Below are positions 1 to 6,518 of a stretch of 12,205 nt of DNA, in pieces. Made by a program: the position numbers and the translations under genes. The stretch is from Phycisphaerales bacterium. GTDB taxonomy: Bacteria > Planctomycetota > Phycisphaerae > Tepidisphaerales > Tepidisphaeraceae. The stretch lies in the NCBI GenBank assembly GCA_003153655.1, contig PMAK01000255.1, positions 2,424 to 14,628 of the forward strand, read 5' to 3'. Below the pieces are notes generated by a model. It worked only from the letters and a program-made list of their open reading frames with translations. It had not been told where the DNA came from and did no database searches. Numbering within the stretch: position 1 is the first letter of the stretch; each line of letters starts with the position of its first letter.

Positions 1-500
1 ATTGATCGCAATCGCCTGCCGGCTCGCGGCAATCGCCTCATCGACTTCCCCTTTCTCTTTCAGAGCACTGCCGAGATTATCAAGCGCCTCGGCGAACCTC
101 GGCCTGACAGCGATGGCCCGGCGATAGGCGGTGATTGCCTCGCCAAGTTCCCCTTTCTCTTTCAACGCGTTCCCTAGATTATTGTGCGCTTCGGCATACT
201 CCGGCCTCAGGGCAATCGCCTCGCGAAGGGCGATTATCGCCTCATCAATATCCCCTTTTTCTTTCAGCGCGTTGCCGAGATTGTTGAACGCCTCCGCATA
301 CTTGGATTTCAACGCGATCGCCTGACGATAAGCGGCAATCGCCTCATCAAGTTTTTTTTGGTCCGCCAGCGCATTGCCGAGATTGTTATGCGCTTCCGCA
401 TAGTCGGGTCTGAGAGCGATGGCCCGACGACAAGCATCGACAGCCTCAGCTGGCTGTCCCTTGTCTCTCAGGACATTGCCGAGATTGTTGTAAGCCTCCG
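1..500. repeat. Tandem 102-bp direct repeats encoding TPR units
   Basis: Blocks containing a variant of CCTTTCTCTTTCAG followed by GCCGAGATTGTT recur about every 102 bp, near 50, 151, 253, 352 and 458. That is 34 codons per unit. Similarity is highest in the three units nearest the left edge and weaker toward the gene start. This is the DNA counterpart of the TPR units, not a CRISPR or satellite array. The similarity at DNA level suggests recent unit duplication or gene conversion, so copy number may vary between strains. Confidence 0.8.
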
Positions 501-720
501 GCCAGTTGGAATTGATGGTGATCGCCCGACGGATCAATTGCACGGCTACGTCCAACCGTCCCGTCTGTGCTGCCAGCACCCCCGACATATGCAGCGTCTC
601 GGCATGATCCGGCTGCCGAGTCAATATCTCCCGGTAGAGCCGTTCAGCCTCCTGCAACCGCCCGCTTCGATGGTGCTGCAATGCCAAATCGAAGCCGCTT
701 TTGATGCTGATTTGAGCCAT
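1..720 (-). CDS. TPR-repeat protein, N-terminal part (runs off the left edge)
   Basis: The minus strand is open from the ATG at 720 to the window edge: 240 codons with no stop. The product begins MAQISIKSGFDLALQHHRSG. It continues as tetratricopeptide repeats of 34 residues, with cores such as EAHNNLGNALKEKG and ending each time in a DEAIAAYRQAIAL-like helix. TPR superhelices bind protein partners. An N-terminus of the type LALQHHRxGRLQEAExLYRxIL followed by NNLGNALKEKG units is, from family knowledge, common in SPINDLY/O-GlcNAc-transferase-like (GT41) and other TPR-glycosyltransferase or sulfotransferase proteins of planctomycetes. The catalytic part would lie outside the window, so the activity is unknown. 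No clear Shine-Dalgarno precedes the ATG. The frame stays open back to a TAG at 817-819, so an upstream GTG at 801 is possible, but the family pattern starts near the ATG. TPR identity is near certain; the enzyme class is a guess. Confidence 0.88.
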   Translation of the reverse strand, partial: MAQISIKSGFDLALQHHRSGRLQEAERLYREILTRQPDHAETLHMSGVLAAQTGRLDVAVQLIRRAITINSNWPEAYNNLGNVLRDKGQPAEAVDACRRAIALRPDYAEAHNNLGNALADQKKLDEAIAAYRQAIALKSKYAEAFNNLGNALKEKGDIDEAIIALREAIALRPEYAEAHNNLGNALKEKGELGEAITAYRRAIAVRPRFAEALDNLGSALKEKGEVDEAIAASRQAIAIN

Positions 721-819
721 AAGCGAGGCAATCTTATACCCCCATTCGCCCAACAGAACGAGGTAATATTCCCAAATACGCCAAACGCTTTCTGAATCCA
801 CGTCGCAGCCGCCCAGCTA

Positions 820-1018
820 TTGCAGAATCACATTGGAAACCAGCACGGAACCAATCACCGCGCCAAGTCTCCCACCATAATTTTCTGATAAGCCTCCAAA
901 AATCGATTTCTGGATAGTGACAATACGTAAACTCATTAAATAAAATAACTTACAACATAACCCGGAAATTACGTCTTCGCCCATGCAATCGAGAATTAAT
1001 AATACGTCCATTTTTTGG
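820..1018. other. AT-rich intergenic region between divergent genes
   Basis: The starts of the leftward TPR gene (720) and the rightward PEP-CTERM gene (1165) are 444 bp apart. The part from about 820 to 1018 is clearly richer in A and T than its surroundings, for example around 930-960, as expected for a promoter region. Short open frames occur on the minus strand here, but they show no ribosome site and no recognisable protein pattern. I see no RNA gene, no repeat and no convincing promoter for the TPR gene. From 1019 on, the promoter candidate and the leader of the PEP-CTERM gene take over. Confidence 0.5.
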
Positions 1019-1046
1019 TTGACTTTCCGTCAGGACAGATTAAATT
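1019..1046 (+). promoter_or_regulatory. Sigma70-like promoter candidate for the PEP-CTERM gene
   Basis: TTGACT at 1019-1024 (5 of 6 to TTGACA) is followed, after 16 bp, by TAAATT at 1041-1046 (4 of 6 to TATAAT). Transcription would start near 1053. That gives a leader of about 110 nt ahead of the ATG at 1165, with the first leader hairpin (1056-1073) just behind the start point. It is a pattern match only. Confidence 0.45.
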
Positions 1047-1052
1047 TGCGTC

Positions 1053-1164
1053 GTAACAGCAAGCGTTTGCTGTGAAACGGCGTGAGGTAATAAAAACCTC
1101 GGTCGTTGCGAACACATATCAGGGGCCGCAACCCCGCCAATCGGCAAAACCGAGGAGGTCGAGA
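1053..1164 (+). promoter_or_regulatory. Structured 5' leader that could mask the ribosome site (switch-like)
   Basis: Four short helices can be drawn by eye: ACAGCAA 1056-1062 with TTGCTGT 1067-1073; GAGGT 1084-1088 with ACCTC 1096-1100; GGGG 1122-1125 with CCCC 1132-1135; GCC 1136-1138 with GGC 1143-1145. In addition, CCTCGGT at 1097-1103 is perfectly complementary to ACCGAGG at 1149-1155, which overlaps the Shine-Dalgarno GAGGAGG (1152-1158). This long-range pairing and the second hairpin both need 1097-1100, so they exclude each other. That is the layout expected of a translational switch. I do not recognise a known riboswitch class in it. Confidence 0.35.
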
Positions 1165-1881
1165 ATGTCTGGAAAGATGATCGAAACAGGTAGTCGAATT
1201 TCCCGCAAGGGACTGGTTGGAGCGCTCGCCGTCGCTGGCCTCTGTATGCTGCGACCCGCCACCGCCCATGGTCAGCTCATCGAATCCTTCGAGAACACAC
1301 TGGATGGTTGGACCTTCAACCCAACCTACAATGTTCAGCAGTATCAGGCTTCTTTCAGCACCACCACGGGTGTCACGAACGGAAGCTACTCCCTGGAGAT
1401 TAGCTCTGGCGCTACCGCTCGCACACTCAATGGCGCGGATTATGGTAATATGCTGGTCTCGCCACGGACCGTCGCGCTTGCCTCAACTTTGTCCACCTCG
1501 TCGTCACTCTCTATCGATTACTTTAACCCAGAAAATTTGGGTTACGGCCCACAGATTGACGTTGACTTGAACGACGGTGCTGGCGGTGAAGTTGGGTATG
1601 TATCCCTTGACGGCTACGGCTATCCAACTCCTGCAGCTGGCGAGTCCACGGCGATCTACCTGATCACGCCTGCCCTTCAGGCTGATTTGGCTTATGATGC
1701 CGCCAATAGCATCGGCGCTAACCTTGTTATTCAGCTTGGCGGGCCCGCGCCGGCAACTACCAACCTCCCCATCTTGTACGTCGATAACGTCTTGGCGAAT
1801 CCTCCTGTGCCGGAACCGGCCAGTCTGAGTCTTCTCGCCTTGGGCGCGACCGGTCTCCTGGCGCGTCGTCGTAAGGCCTAA
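1165..1881 (+). CDS. PEP-CTERM sorting-signal protein, secreted
   Basis: This encodes a 238-residue secreted protein of unknown role. The ATG at 1165 is chosen because a strong Shine-Dalgarno, GAGGAGG at 1152-1158, stands 6 bases upstream; a GTG in frame at 1072 lies in the leader. Residues 1-35 form a signal peptide: Arg/Lys (SRISRKG), a hydrophobic stretch (LVGALAVAGLCML), then a likely cut after ATAHG. The middle, starting LIESFENTLDGW, is rich in Ser, Thr, Gly and Asn and has the look of a jelly-roll surface or carbohydrate-binding domain. The C-terminus has the PEP-CTERM tripartite signal: PEP at 216-218, a hydrophobic helix (SLSLLALGATGLLA), then RRRKA. In this family exosortase cuts the tail and the protein goes to the envelope or matrix. 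It is monocistronic, with its own leader and terminator, and no exosortase gene is in view. The sorting class is certain; the function is not. Confidence 0.93.
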   Translation: MSGKMIETGSRISRKGLVGALAVAGLCMLRPATAHGQLIESFENTLDGWTFNPTYNVQQYQASFSTTTGVTNGSYSLEISSGATARTLNGADYGNMLVSPRTVALASTLSTSSSLSIDYFNPENLGYGPQIDVDLNDGAGGEVGYVSLDGYGYPTPAAGESTAIYLITPALQADLAYDAANSIGANLVIQLGGPAPATTNLPILYVDNVLANPPVPEPASLSLLALGATGLLARRRKA

Positions 1882-1913
1882 CGCTTCCGGGAATTTTCCC
1901 GTCGGCTATCCTA

Positions 1914-1941
1914 TTGATGATTCGCGGGCGAGTCGCATAAT
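1914..1941 (+). promoter_or_regulatory. Promoter candidate for the GH31 gene, embedded in the terminator
   Basis: TTGATG (1914-1919, 4 of 6 to consensus), a 16-bp spacer and CATAAT (1936-1941, 5 of 6) form a sigma70-like promoter. The -10 box fills the loop of the upstream gene's terminator. The start point would be near 1948, inside the 3' arm, so the new transcript could not rebuild the hairpin. The leader would be about 36 nt and would carry the AAAGAGG ribosome site. Only 22 bp separate the terminator from the GH31 start, so a promoter here is needed unless the gene depends on readthrough. Confidence 0.4.
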
Positions 1942-1961
1942 GACTCGCCCGCTTTCTTTTT
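1924..1961 (+). terminator. Rho-independent terminator of the PEP-CTERM gene
   Basis: A perfect 11-bp stem, GCGGGCGAGTC (1924-1934) with GACTCGCCCGC (1942-1952), has a 7-base loop (1935-1941) and is followed directly by TTTCTTTTT (1953-1961). It starts 42 bases after the stop codon at 1881. Confidence 0.93.
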
Positions 1962-1983
1962 GAGCGGCAAAGAGGCGCTGCCA

Positions 1984-4380
1984 ATGAAGTTCAGTCACGG
2001 TGTATGGAAATGGGCCGAAGGAATTACCCCCCTCTGCGTCCGTCGAGTCACGGAATATCGAGCGGATCGCGACTCCCTATGGGTCGCCGCTGTCGATCGC
2101 GAGGAAGTAGACCCCTCCGACAAATTCGAGGGCCTCGTCCTCCAACTCCACATCACCTCCCCCATGCCGGATGTGATCCGCGTCCGCATCGTGCACCATT
2201 GGCCCGATGAAGTAAAAAACATAAAGGCCGAACTGGACTACTCCCTCGCCGCCTCCCACGTCCGCATCGACGATCTCAAAGACGAACTCGTATTCAACAG
2301 TGGAAAACTCTCGCTCCGCATCAGCAAAACAAAATGGTCCCTCAAATTTGAAGACGGCGGCGTCCCCATCACCAGCGGCGAAGCCAGCTCTCTCGGACAA
2401 ATGACCCGCGCCGCCGCCACGAATGTCGCGGGCGCCCCCTGGCTCATGCAACGGCTCCGCCTCGGCGTCGGCGAATGCATCTACGGCCTCGGCGAGCGTT
2501 TCGGCCCCGTCGTTAAAAACGGCCAGAGTATCTCCGTCTACAACGAAGACGGCGGCACCGACTCCGAACTCGCCTACAAAAATATCCCCTTCGTCATCTC
2601 CAGCCGCGGCTACGGAATACTCGTCAATTCCACCGGCCGAGTCGATTTCGAAATCGGCACCGAACGCGTCTCCCAAATGCAATTCAGCGTCCCCGGCGAA
2701 GAACTCGATTACTACCTCTTCCGCGGCCCAACTCCCAAGGAAGTTCTCGAAAAATACACCCGCCTCAGCGGCCGTCCCGCCCTCCCGCCTGCCTGGTCAA
2801 TGGGCCTCTGGCTCAGCACCTCCTTCACCACCAAATATGACGAAGCAACCGTAAATCAATTCATAGATGGAATGGCCGAGCGCCAAATCCCCCTCAGCGT
2901 CTTCCATTTCGATTGCTTCTGGATGAAGGAACGCCACTGGTGTAATTTTCAATGGGATCAGAAAGCGTTTCCCGACCCCGAAGGAATGCTCAAGCGATTG
3001 AAAGCCAAAGGCCTGAAAGTCTGCCTCTGGATCAATCCCTACATCTCCCAGCTTTCCGAAATCTTCGATGAAGGAAACAAAGCTGGCTATTTCCTCAAAC
3101 GTCCCGATGGCCGCGTCTTCCAGCGCGACGCCTGGCAACCAGGAATGGCCCTCGTCGATTTCACAAACCCCAAAGCCGCAACCTGGTATTGCAGCAAACT
3201 CCAGAAACTCCTCGACATGGGAGTGGATAGCTTCAAGACCGATTTCGGCGAATTCATCCCCGAAGATGTCGTCTATCACAACGGCGCCGACCCCGGCCTG
3301 ATGCACAACCACTATTCCTATCTCTACAACAAATCAGTCTTCGAACTCCTCGAAAAGCATCACGGCAAAGGCAACGCCGTCGTCTTCGCCCGATCCGGTT
3401 CTATCGGCAGCCAAAAATTCCCGGTGCACTGGGGCGGCGACAACGAAGGAACATTCGAATCCATGGCCGAAACCCTTCGCGGCGGCCTAAGCTTCTGCCT
3501 CTCCGGCGCTGCCTTCTGGAGCCACGACATCGCCGGCTTCTCCGGCACCGCCCACCCGTCCCTCTACAAACGCTGGGCCGCCTTCGGACTCCTCAGCACC
3601 CACAGCCGCCTCCACGGCTCATCCTCCTATCGCGTCCCCTGGCTCTTCGATGAAGAATCCGTAGACGTAGTCCGCCATTTTTCAAAGCTCAAAAATTCCC
3701 TCTTCCCCTATCTCTTCGCCGCGGCCCACGACGCCCGCGAGCACGGCTGGCCCGTCATGCGCGCCATGTTTGTCGAATTCCCCGACGACCCCGGCGTCGC
3801 ATATCTCGACAAACAATACATGCTCGGCTCATCCCTCATGGTCGCCCCAGTCTTCCGCATGGATAACGTCGCCGAGTATTACCTCCCAAAAGGAAAGTGG
3901 ACCCATTTCCTAACCGGCAAGATCGTCAACGGCGGCCGCTGGATCTCAGAAAAAGTAGACTTCCTCCACATCCCCCTCTTCGTCCGCGAAAACAGCATCA
4001 TCCCCATCAGCAGCGACGAAAAGAAACCCTCCTGGCAATTGAAGGATGAATTGACACTGCACCTGTTCCAAATCACCGAAGGCGCGGAAACCACGCTGCG
4101 CCTCGCAACATCCGAAGGCACAGCCACAACGCGCATCACCTGCAAACGCACCGGACAAAAAATCACCCTGGCCAGCGACGGCCACGCCAAAAACGTCCGC
4201 CTCGTCCTGCGCTCAGTACAGGCTGCAACAGACATCACCAATGGAAAACTAATCCGCGACCTCCCCGAAGGCGTACTACTCTCCTGGCCCAACACCGCCG
4301 AGGCGATCACCTTCACCATCAGCATGGCCGAAACGCTACCCGCGGAACGCGCCTCCGCGACAACGTCCGTTATGAAGTAA
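1984..4380 (+). CDS. yicI: Alpha-xylosidase, glycoside hydrolase family 31 (YicI type)
   Basis: This enzyme of about 798 residues removes alpha-linked xylose from the non-reducing end of isoprimeverose and xyloglucan oligosaccharides. Residues 1 to about 260 form the N-terminal beta-sandwich. The (beta/alpha)8 barrel runs from about 270 (PPAWSMGLWLS) to about 590, and C-terminal beta domains follow. The GH31 nucleophile is D420 in SFKTDFGEFIP; the acid/base is D486 in HWGGDNEGTF. E. coli YicI uses D416 and D482 in the same motifs, so the spacing is identical. FWSHDIAGFSG is a further family motif. The ATG at 1984 is preferred because AAAGAGG (1969-1975) lies 8 bases upstream; a TTG at 1960 falls in the T-run of the preceding terminator. 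No signal peptide is seen, so the enzyme is probably cytoplasmic and acts on imported oligosaccharides. No transporter or other glycosidase is adjacent. Alpha-glucosidase side activity cannot be excluded. Confidence 0.93.
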   Translation: MKFSHGVWKWAEGITPLCVRRVTEYRADRDSLWVAAVDREEVDPSDKFEGLVLQLHITSPMPDVIRVRIVHHWPDEVKNIKAELDYSLAASHVRIDDLKDELVFNSGKLSLRISKTKWSLKFEDGGVPITSGEASSLGQMTRAAATNVAGAPWLMQRLRLGVGECIYGLGERFGPVVKNGQSISVYNEDGGTDSELAYKNIPFVISSRGYGILVNSTGRVDFEIGTERVSQMQFSVPGEELDYYLFRGPTPKEVLEKYTRLSGRPALPPAWSMGLWLSTSFTTKYDEATVNQFIDGMAERQIPLSVFHFDCFWMKERHWCNFQWDQKAFPDPEGMLKRLKAKGLKVCLWINPYISQLSEIFDEGNKAGYFLKRPDGRVFQRDAWQPGMALVDFTNPKAATWYCSKLQKLLDMGVDSFKTDFGEFIPEDVVYHNGADPGLMHNHYSYLYNKSVFELLEKHHGKGNAVVFARSGSIGSQKFPVHWGGDNEGTFESMAETLRGGLSFCLSGAAFWSHDIAGFSGTAHPSLYKRWAAFGLLSTHSRLHGSSSYRVPWLFDEESVDVVRHFSKLKNSLFPYLFAAAHDAREHGWPVMRAMFVEFPDDPGVAYLDKQYMLGSSLMVAPVFRMDNVAEYYLPKGKWTHFLTGKIVNGGRWISEKVDFLHIPLFVRENSIIPISSDEKKPSWQLKDELTLHLFQITEGAETTLRLATSEGTATTRITCKRTGQKITLASDGHAKNVRLVLRSVQAATDITNGKLIRDLPEGVLLSWPNTAEAITFTISMAETLPAERASATTSVMK

Positions 4381-4411
4381 TACAGATTTCCGAAACCCCG
4401 ATTTGTTTAGC

Positions 4412-4452
4412 CGCGTCGCTTGCCTGCTCTGAGCGTGTCGAAGTGCGACGCG
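4412..4452. repeat. Inverted repeat behind the GH31 gene
   Basis: CGCGTCGC (4412-4419) and GCGACGCG (4445-4452) form a perfect 8-bp stem around a 25-base loop that contains CTGAGCGTGTCGAAG. From memory, CTGAGCxTGTCGAAG cores are common in dispersed intergenic palindromes of GC-rich bacteria. There is no T-run, so it is not an obvious intrinsic terminator, though it starts 31 bases after the GH31 stop codon and could protect the 3' end of the mRNA. Confidence 0.5.
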
Positions 4453-4476
4453 CGATTTCCCACGCCAAAGACAACA

Positions 4477-4519
4477 AAGGGGTCAGGAAGGTTTTTCCAT
4501 AAACTCTTCCTGACCCCTT
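4477..4519. repeat. REP/MITE-like inverted repeat (GGGGTCAGGAAG arms)
   Basis: AAGGGGTCAGGAAG (4477-4490) and CTTCCTGACCCCTT (4506-4519) are perfect 14-base complements. Inside them GTTT (4491-4494) and AAAC (4501-4504) extend the stem past a one-base bulge to a 6-base loop. Arms beginning AAGGGGTCAGG are, from memory and unchecked, typical of short palindromes linked to REP-associated tyrosine transposases (RAYT, IS200/IS605-like). No transposase gene is present here, so this would be a solitary non-autonomous copy or the joined ends of a lost element. It directly abuts the ankyrin remnant. Confidence 0.55.
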
Positions 4520-4520
4520 A

Positions 4521-4739
4521 TTCCCCTTCGCGGTCTCTGAACAGCACGGCTATACGTCGCTGGCTGTCGCGGCGCAAAAGGGCTATGTCCAGATCGTGGA
4601 AACACTCCTGGCCGTCGGTGCAACTCCCCAGGTTCCAGCAACATTTTTCGACGGCTCGCTACTCAAATATGTGAAGAGCGGGCCGGGACGAGACAACGCG
4701 CGAATTTTTGAACTTCTCACTCAGGCCGGCGCAAAATAA
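4521..4739 (+). pseudogene. Ankyrin-repeat protein remnant (C-terminal end only)
   Basis: Reading TTC at 4521 and onward gives a frame that ends at TAA 4737-4739. It contains a clear ankyrin repeat, HGYTSLAVAAQKGYVQIVET, followed by LLAVGA, and ends in a final helix pair (NARIFELLTQAGAK). Ankyrin repeats have the pattern GxTPLxxAAxxGxxxIVxxLLxxGA, and the match covers almost one full unit plus half of a terminal one. There is no start codon in frame: the frame runs back through the 3' arm of the inverted repeat and meets TAA at 4500-4502 within its loop. About 70 codons survive, too few to fold as a usual ankyrin domain. I take it as the decayed 3' end of a longer gene whose front was lost by deletion or insertion at the repeat. 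Its stop lies 42 bases from the converging M3 gene. Confidence 0.7.
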
Positions 4740-4781
4740 CCGAAGACAGCTTCGAAGCTCCTCGCCAACCCCTCCACCTTC

Positions 4782-6494
4782 CTACACCCCCAACCGCTCC
4801 AACTCCTCCCCAATCGCCTCCATCAACGGCCTCAACGTCTTCTGCGAAAAATCAAACACAATCCCCGCCGCCGAGAATAGCTGCGGCAACGGTCGCGTCC
4901 CACCCAGCGCCAATGCCGCTCGATAATTCGCCAGCGCCTGATGCGGGTCCTGCCGCGCCTTCATCCAAAGTTGCAACGCCCCCAGCTGCGCGATCCCATA
5001 CTCCACATAATAAAACGGCGCATGAAACAGATGCCCCTGCCGCTGCCATAGCGATTCCCGCACATTCTCCCACCCGCTCCAATCCACCGCCCCCGCAAAT
5101 CGATTCACAAGCTCCATCCACTTCGCCTGCCGTTCGCTCTGCGCATGCCCGGGATGCGTATAAATCCAATGCTGAAACGAATCGATGATCGCCATCCACG
5201 GAAAGAAATAAATAATCCCCTCCAGCAATTTCCGCGTCGCCCGCACCATATCCGCCTCGTTATAAAATACTCCAAGATGCGCACTTCCCAGCAATTCCAT
5301 CGACATGCTCGCCACTTCGCAAAACTCCATCGGCGCCGACCGCAGAAAAACCAAATCCTCCTTCGCCGAAGCCAGATGATGAAACGCGTGCCCGCCCTCA
5401 TGCAGCAGCGTCTCCACGTCCCGATGAACACCCGCCGCATTCATGAAAATAAACGGCTGCCGCGATTCCTCCAGCGGCATCAAATACCCGCCCGGCTGTT
5501 TCCCCTTCCGGCTCTCCAAATCCAAATTCCCATGCTCCCGAAGCTGATCAAAATCCGTCGCCAATGACGGCGACAACCTCTCAAATATCTCCCGAGTCTT
5601 CCCCACAAAATCATCAATCCGCGTCACATCAAACGGCCGAAGCGGCGCCCTCCCGTTCACATCAACCCCAGAATCCCAAGGCCGGATGATCGACACTCCC
5701 ATATCCTTCGCTCGCTGCTGATCCAATCTCCTCACGATCGGCACGCACGTCTCCGCAATCGCATCCGAAAATCGCAGGCAATCCTCCGGCGTATAATCAA
5801 ACCGCTTGTTCGCCTTCCACTGATACGCCCGAAAATCCGGCAACCCCGCGTTCTGCGCGATCTTATGCCGCAGCGGCAATAGCGCACTATAAATCCCGTC
5901 AATCGCCTCCCGATCCACCAGCCTTCTCCGCGCGCTCGCCTCCCAAGCCTCGCGCCGCGTATCCGAATTCGGATCTTCCAGAAACCGCGCGATCTGCTGC
6001 ATCGTCAGTTCCTGCCCGCGAAACTTCACCATCATGCTGCCATTAATCGAATCGTATTCCGTAACCTTCCGCGTCACCTGCGTCTCGATCTCCACGCTCT
6101 CGTCCCGGAAAATATCCACATCCGCCTGCCACTTCCGGTCCAGCACATCAAACCGCTTCCGATCCAACTGCTTCCGCACCGGCGATTGCAGATATTTCTT
6201 CTGCAACGCAAAAGCCATCGGCTTCGACCGCGGCTCAACCTCTTCCACAAACCGCATAAACCGCTTCTTGATCGCCTCATCATCCGTATGGCAACTCTTA
6301 TCGATATACCGCCGGTTCCCGTATTCATCCACAAACGAAAACAGTTCCGAAAAATCCGCCAGCCACCGATTCATATCCTCCACGCTCTGAATCCGCCGGT
6401 CCAGCAGCGCGCGATAGAGCCTCTCCAACTCAGGAAAATTAAACGGGTCCATATCAGGCGGGACAAATCGGCGGGGATACGCATTTGCGGGCAT
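4782..6494 (-). CDS. M3-family zinc metallopeptidase (oligoendopeptidase F-like)
   Basis: This encodes a 570-residue intracellular peptidase of the thimet-oligopeptidase/PepF clan. Such enzymes cut short peptides and need zinc. The active site HEGGH is at residues 365-369, with E366 as the catalytic base and H365/H369 as zinc ligands; the third ligand is probably E393 in MEFCEVASMSMELL. The C-terminal signature PFYYVEYGIAQLGALQLW, which helps hold substrate, is intact. No signal peptide is visible. The ATG at 6494 is chosen because AAAGGAA (6507-6501) stands 6 bases upstream and MPANAYPRRFVPPDMD is a natural start; an upstream ATG at 6572 would add 26 residues overlapping the divergent ABC gene. 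Length matches the family's bacterial oligoendopeptidases. The gene stands alone, divergent from the ABC ATPase and convergent with the ankyrin relic. A weak promoter match (TTGCTC, then TAGTGT) lies upstream inside the ABC gene. Family certain; substrate unknown. Confidence 0.93.
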   Translation of the reverse strand: MPANAYPRRFVPPDMDPFNFPELERLYRALLDRRIQSVEDMNRWLADFSELFSFVDEYGNRRYIDKSCHTDDEAIKKRFMRFVEEVEPRSKPMAFALQKKYLQSPVRKQLDRKRFDVLDRKWQADVDIFRDESVEIETQVTRKVTEYDSINGSMMVKFRGQELTMQQIARFLEDPNSDTRREAWEASARRRLVDREAIDGIYSALLPLRHKIAQNAGLPDFRAYQWKANKRFDYTPEDCLRFSDAIAETCVPIVRRLDQQRAKDMGVSIIRPWDSGVDVNGRAPLRPFDVTRIDDFVGKTREIFERLSPSLATDFDQLREHGNLDLESRKGKQPGGYLMPLEESRQPFIFMNAAGVHRDVETLLHEGGHAFHHLASAKEDLVFLRSAPMEFCEVASMSMELLGSAHLGVFYNEADMVRATRKLLEGIIYFFPWMAIIDSFQHWIYTHPGHAQSERQAKWMELVNRFAGAVDWSGWENVRESLWQRQGHLFHAPFYYVEYGIAQLGALQLWMKARQDPHQALANYRAALALGGTRPLPQLFSAAGIVFDFSQKTLRPLMEAIGEELERLGV

Positions 6495-6512
6495 CGAAAC
6501 TTCCTTTACATT
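6485..6512 (+). promoter_or_regulatory. Weak promoter candidate for the ABC ATPase gene
   Basis: TTGCGG (6485-6490) and TACATT (6507-6512) are 16 bp apart; the match is 3 of 6 and 4 of 6. The predicted start point, about 7 bases after the -10 box, falls on or next to the GTG at 6519, so the mRNA could be leaderless. The -35 box lies in the first codons of the divergent peptidase and the -10 box overlaps its ribosome site. Confidence 0.22.
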
Positions 6513-6518
6513 GTGCCG

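Noticed and set aside
1..500. Regularly spaced repeats as a CRISPR array
   Set aside because: Period is 102 bp with no short-repeat/unique-spacer alternation, and every unit translates into a TPR motif.
184..795. Plus-strand frame of 203 codons over the TPR region
   Set aside because: It is the antisense of a clear TPR gene; its product shows no family pattern, and its openness follows from the repetitive codons of the other strand.
817..1011. Minus-strand frame of 64 codons upstream of the TPR gene
   Set aside because: No ribosome site, no recognisable product, AT-rich non-coding composition.
1072..1164. GTG start extending the PEP-CTERM protein by 31 residues
   Set aside because: The extension is arginine-rich and blocks a normal signal peptide; ATG 1165 has a strong Shine-Dalgarno at the right distance.
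1053..1164. c-di-GMP-I (GEMM) or cobalamin riboswitch in the PEP-CTERM leader
   Set aside because: The conserved CACAGGGCAAACC/GACGCAAAGCC blocks and the B12 box are not found; GCAA and GGCAAAACC fragments alone are not enough.
1960..1983. TTG start extending the GH31 protein by 8 residues
   Set aside because: The TTG is part of the terminator T-run and has no ribosome site; ATG 1984 has AAAGAGG at good distance.
2077..2682. Minus-strand frame of 201 codons inside the GH31 gene
   Set aside because: Low-complexity Asp/Glu/Gly/Ala product typical of an antisense shadow of a GC-rich gene. The same holds for 2797-3312, 10569-11165 and 11325-11912.
4420..4674. Plus-strand frame of 84 codons spanning the inverted repeats
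   Set aside because: It runs through both palindromes and is out of frame with the ankyrin remnant, which is the recognisable coding signal here.
6186..6518. Upstream extension of the ABC ATPase by about 110 residues
   Set aside because: It overlaps the N-terminal coding region of the M3 peptidase on the other strand, and its product is basic and unlike any ABC N-terminal domain.
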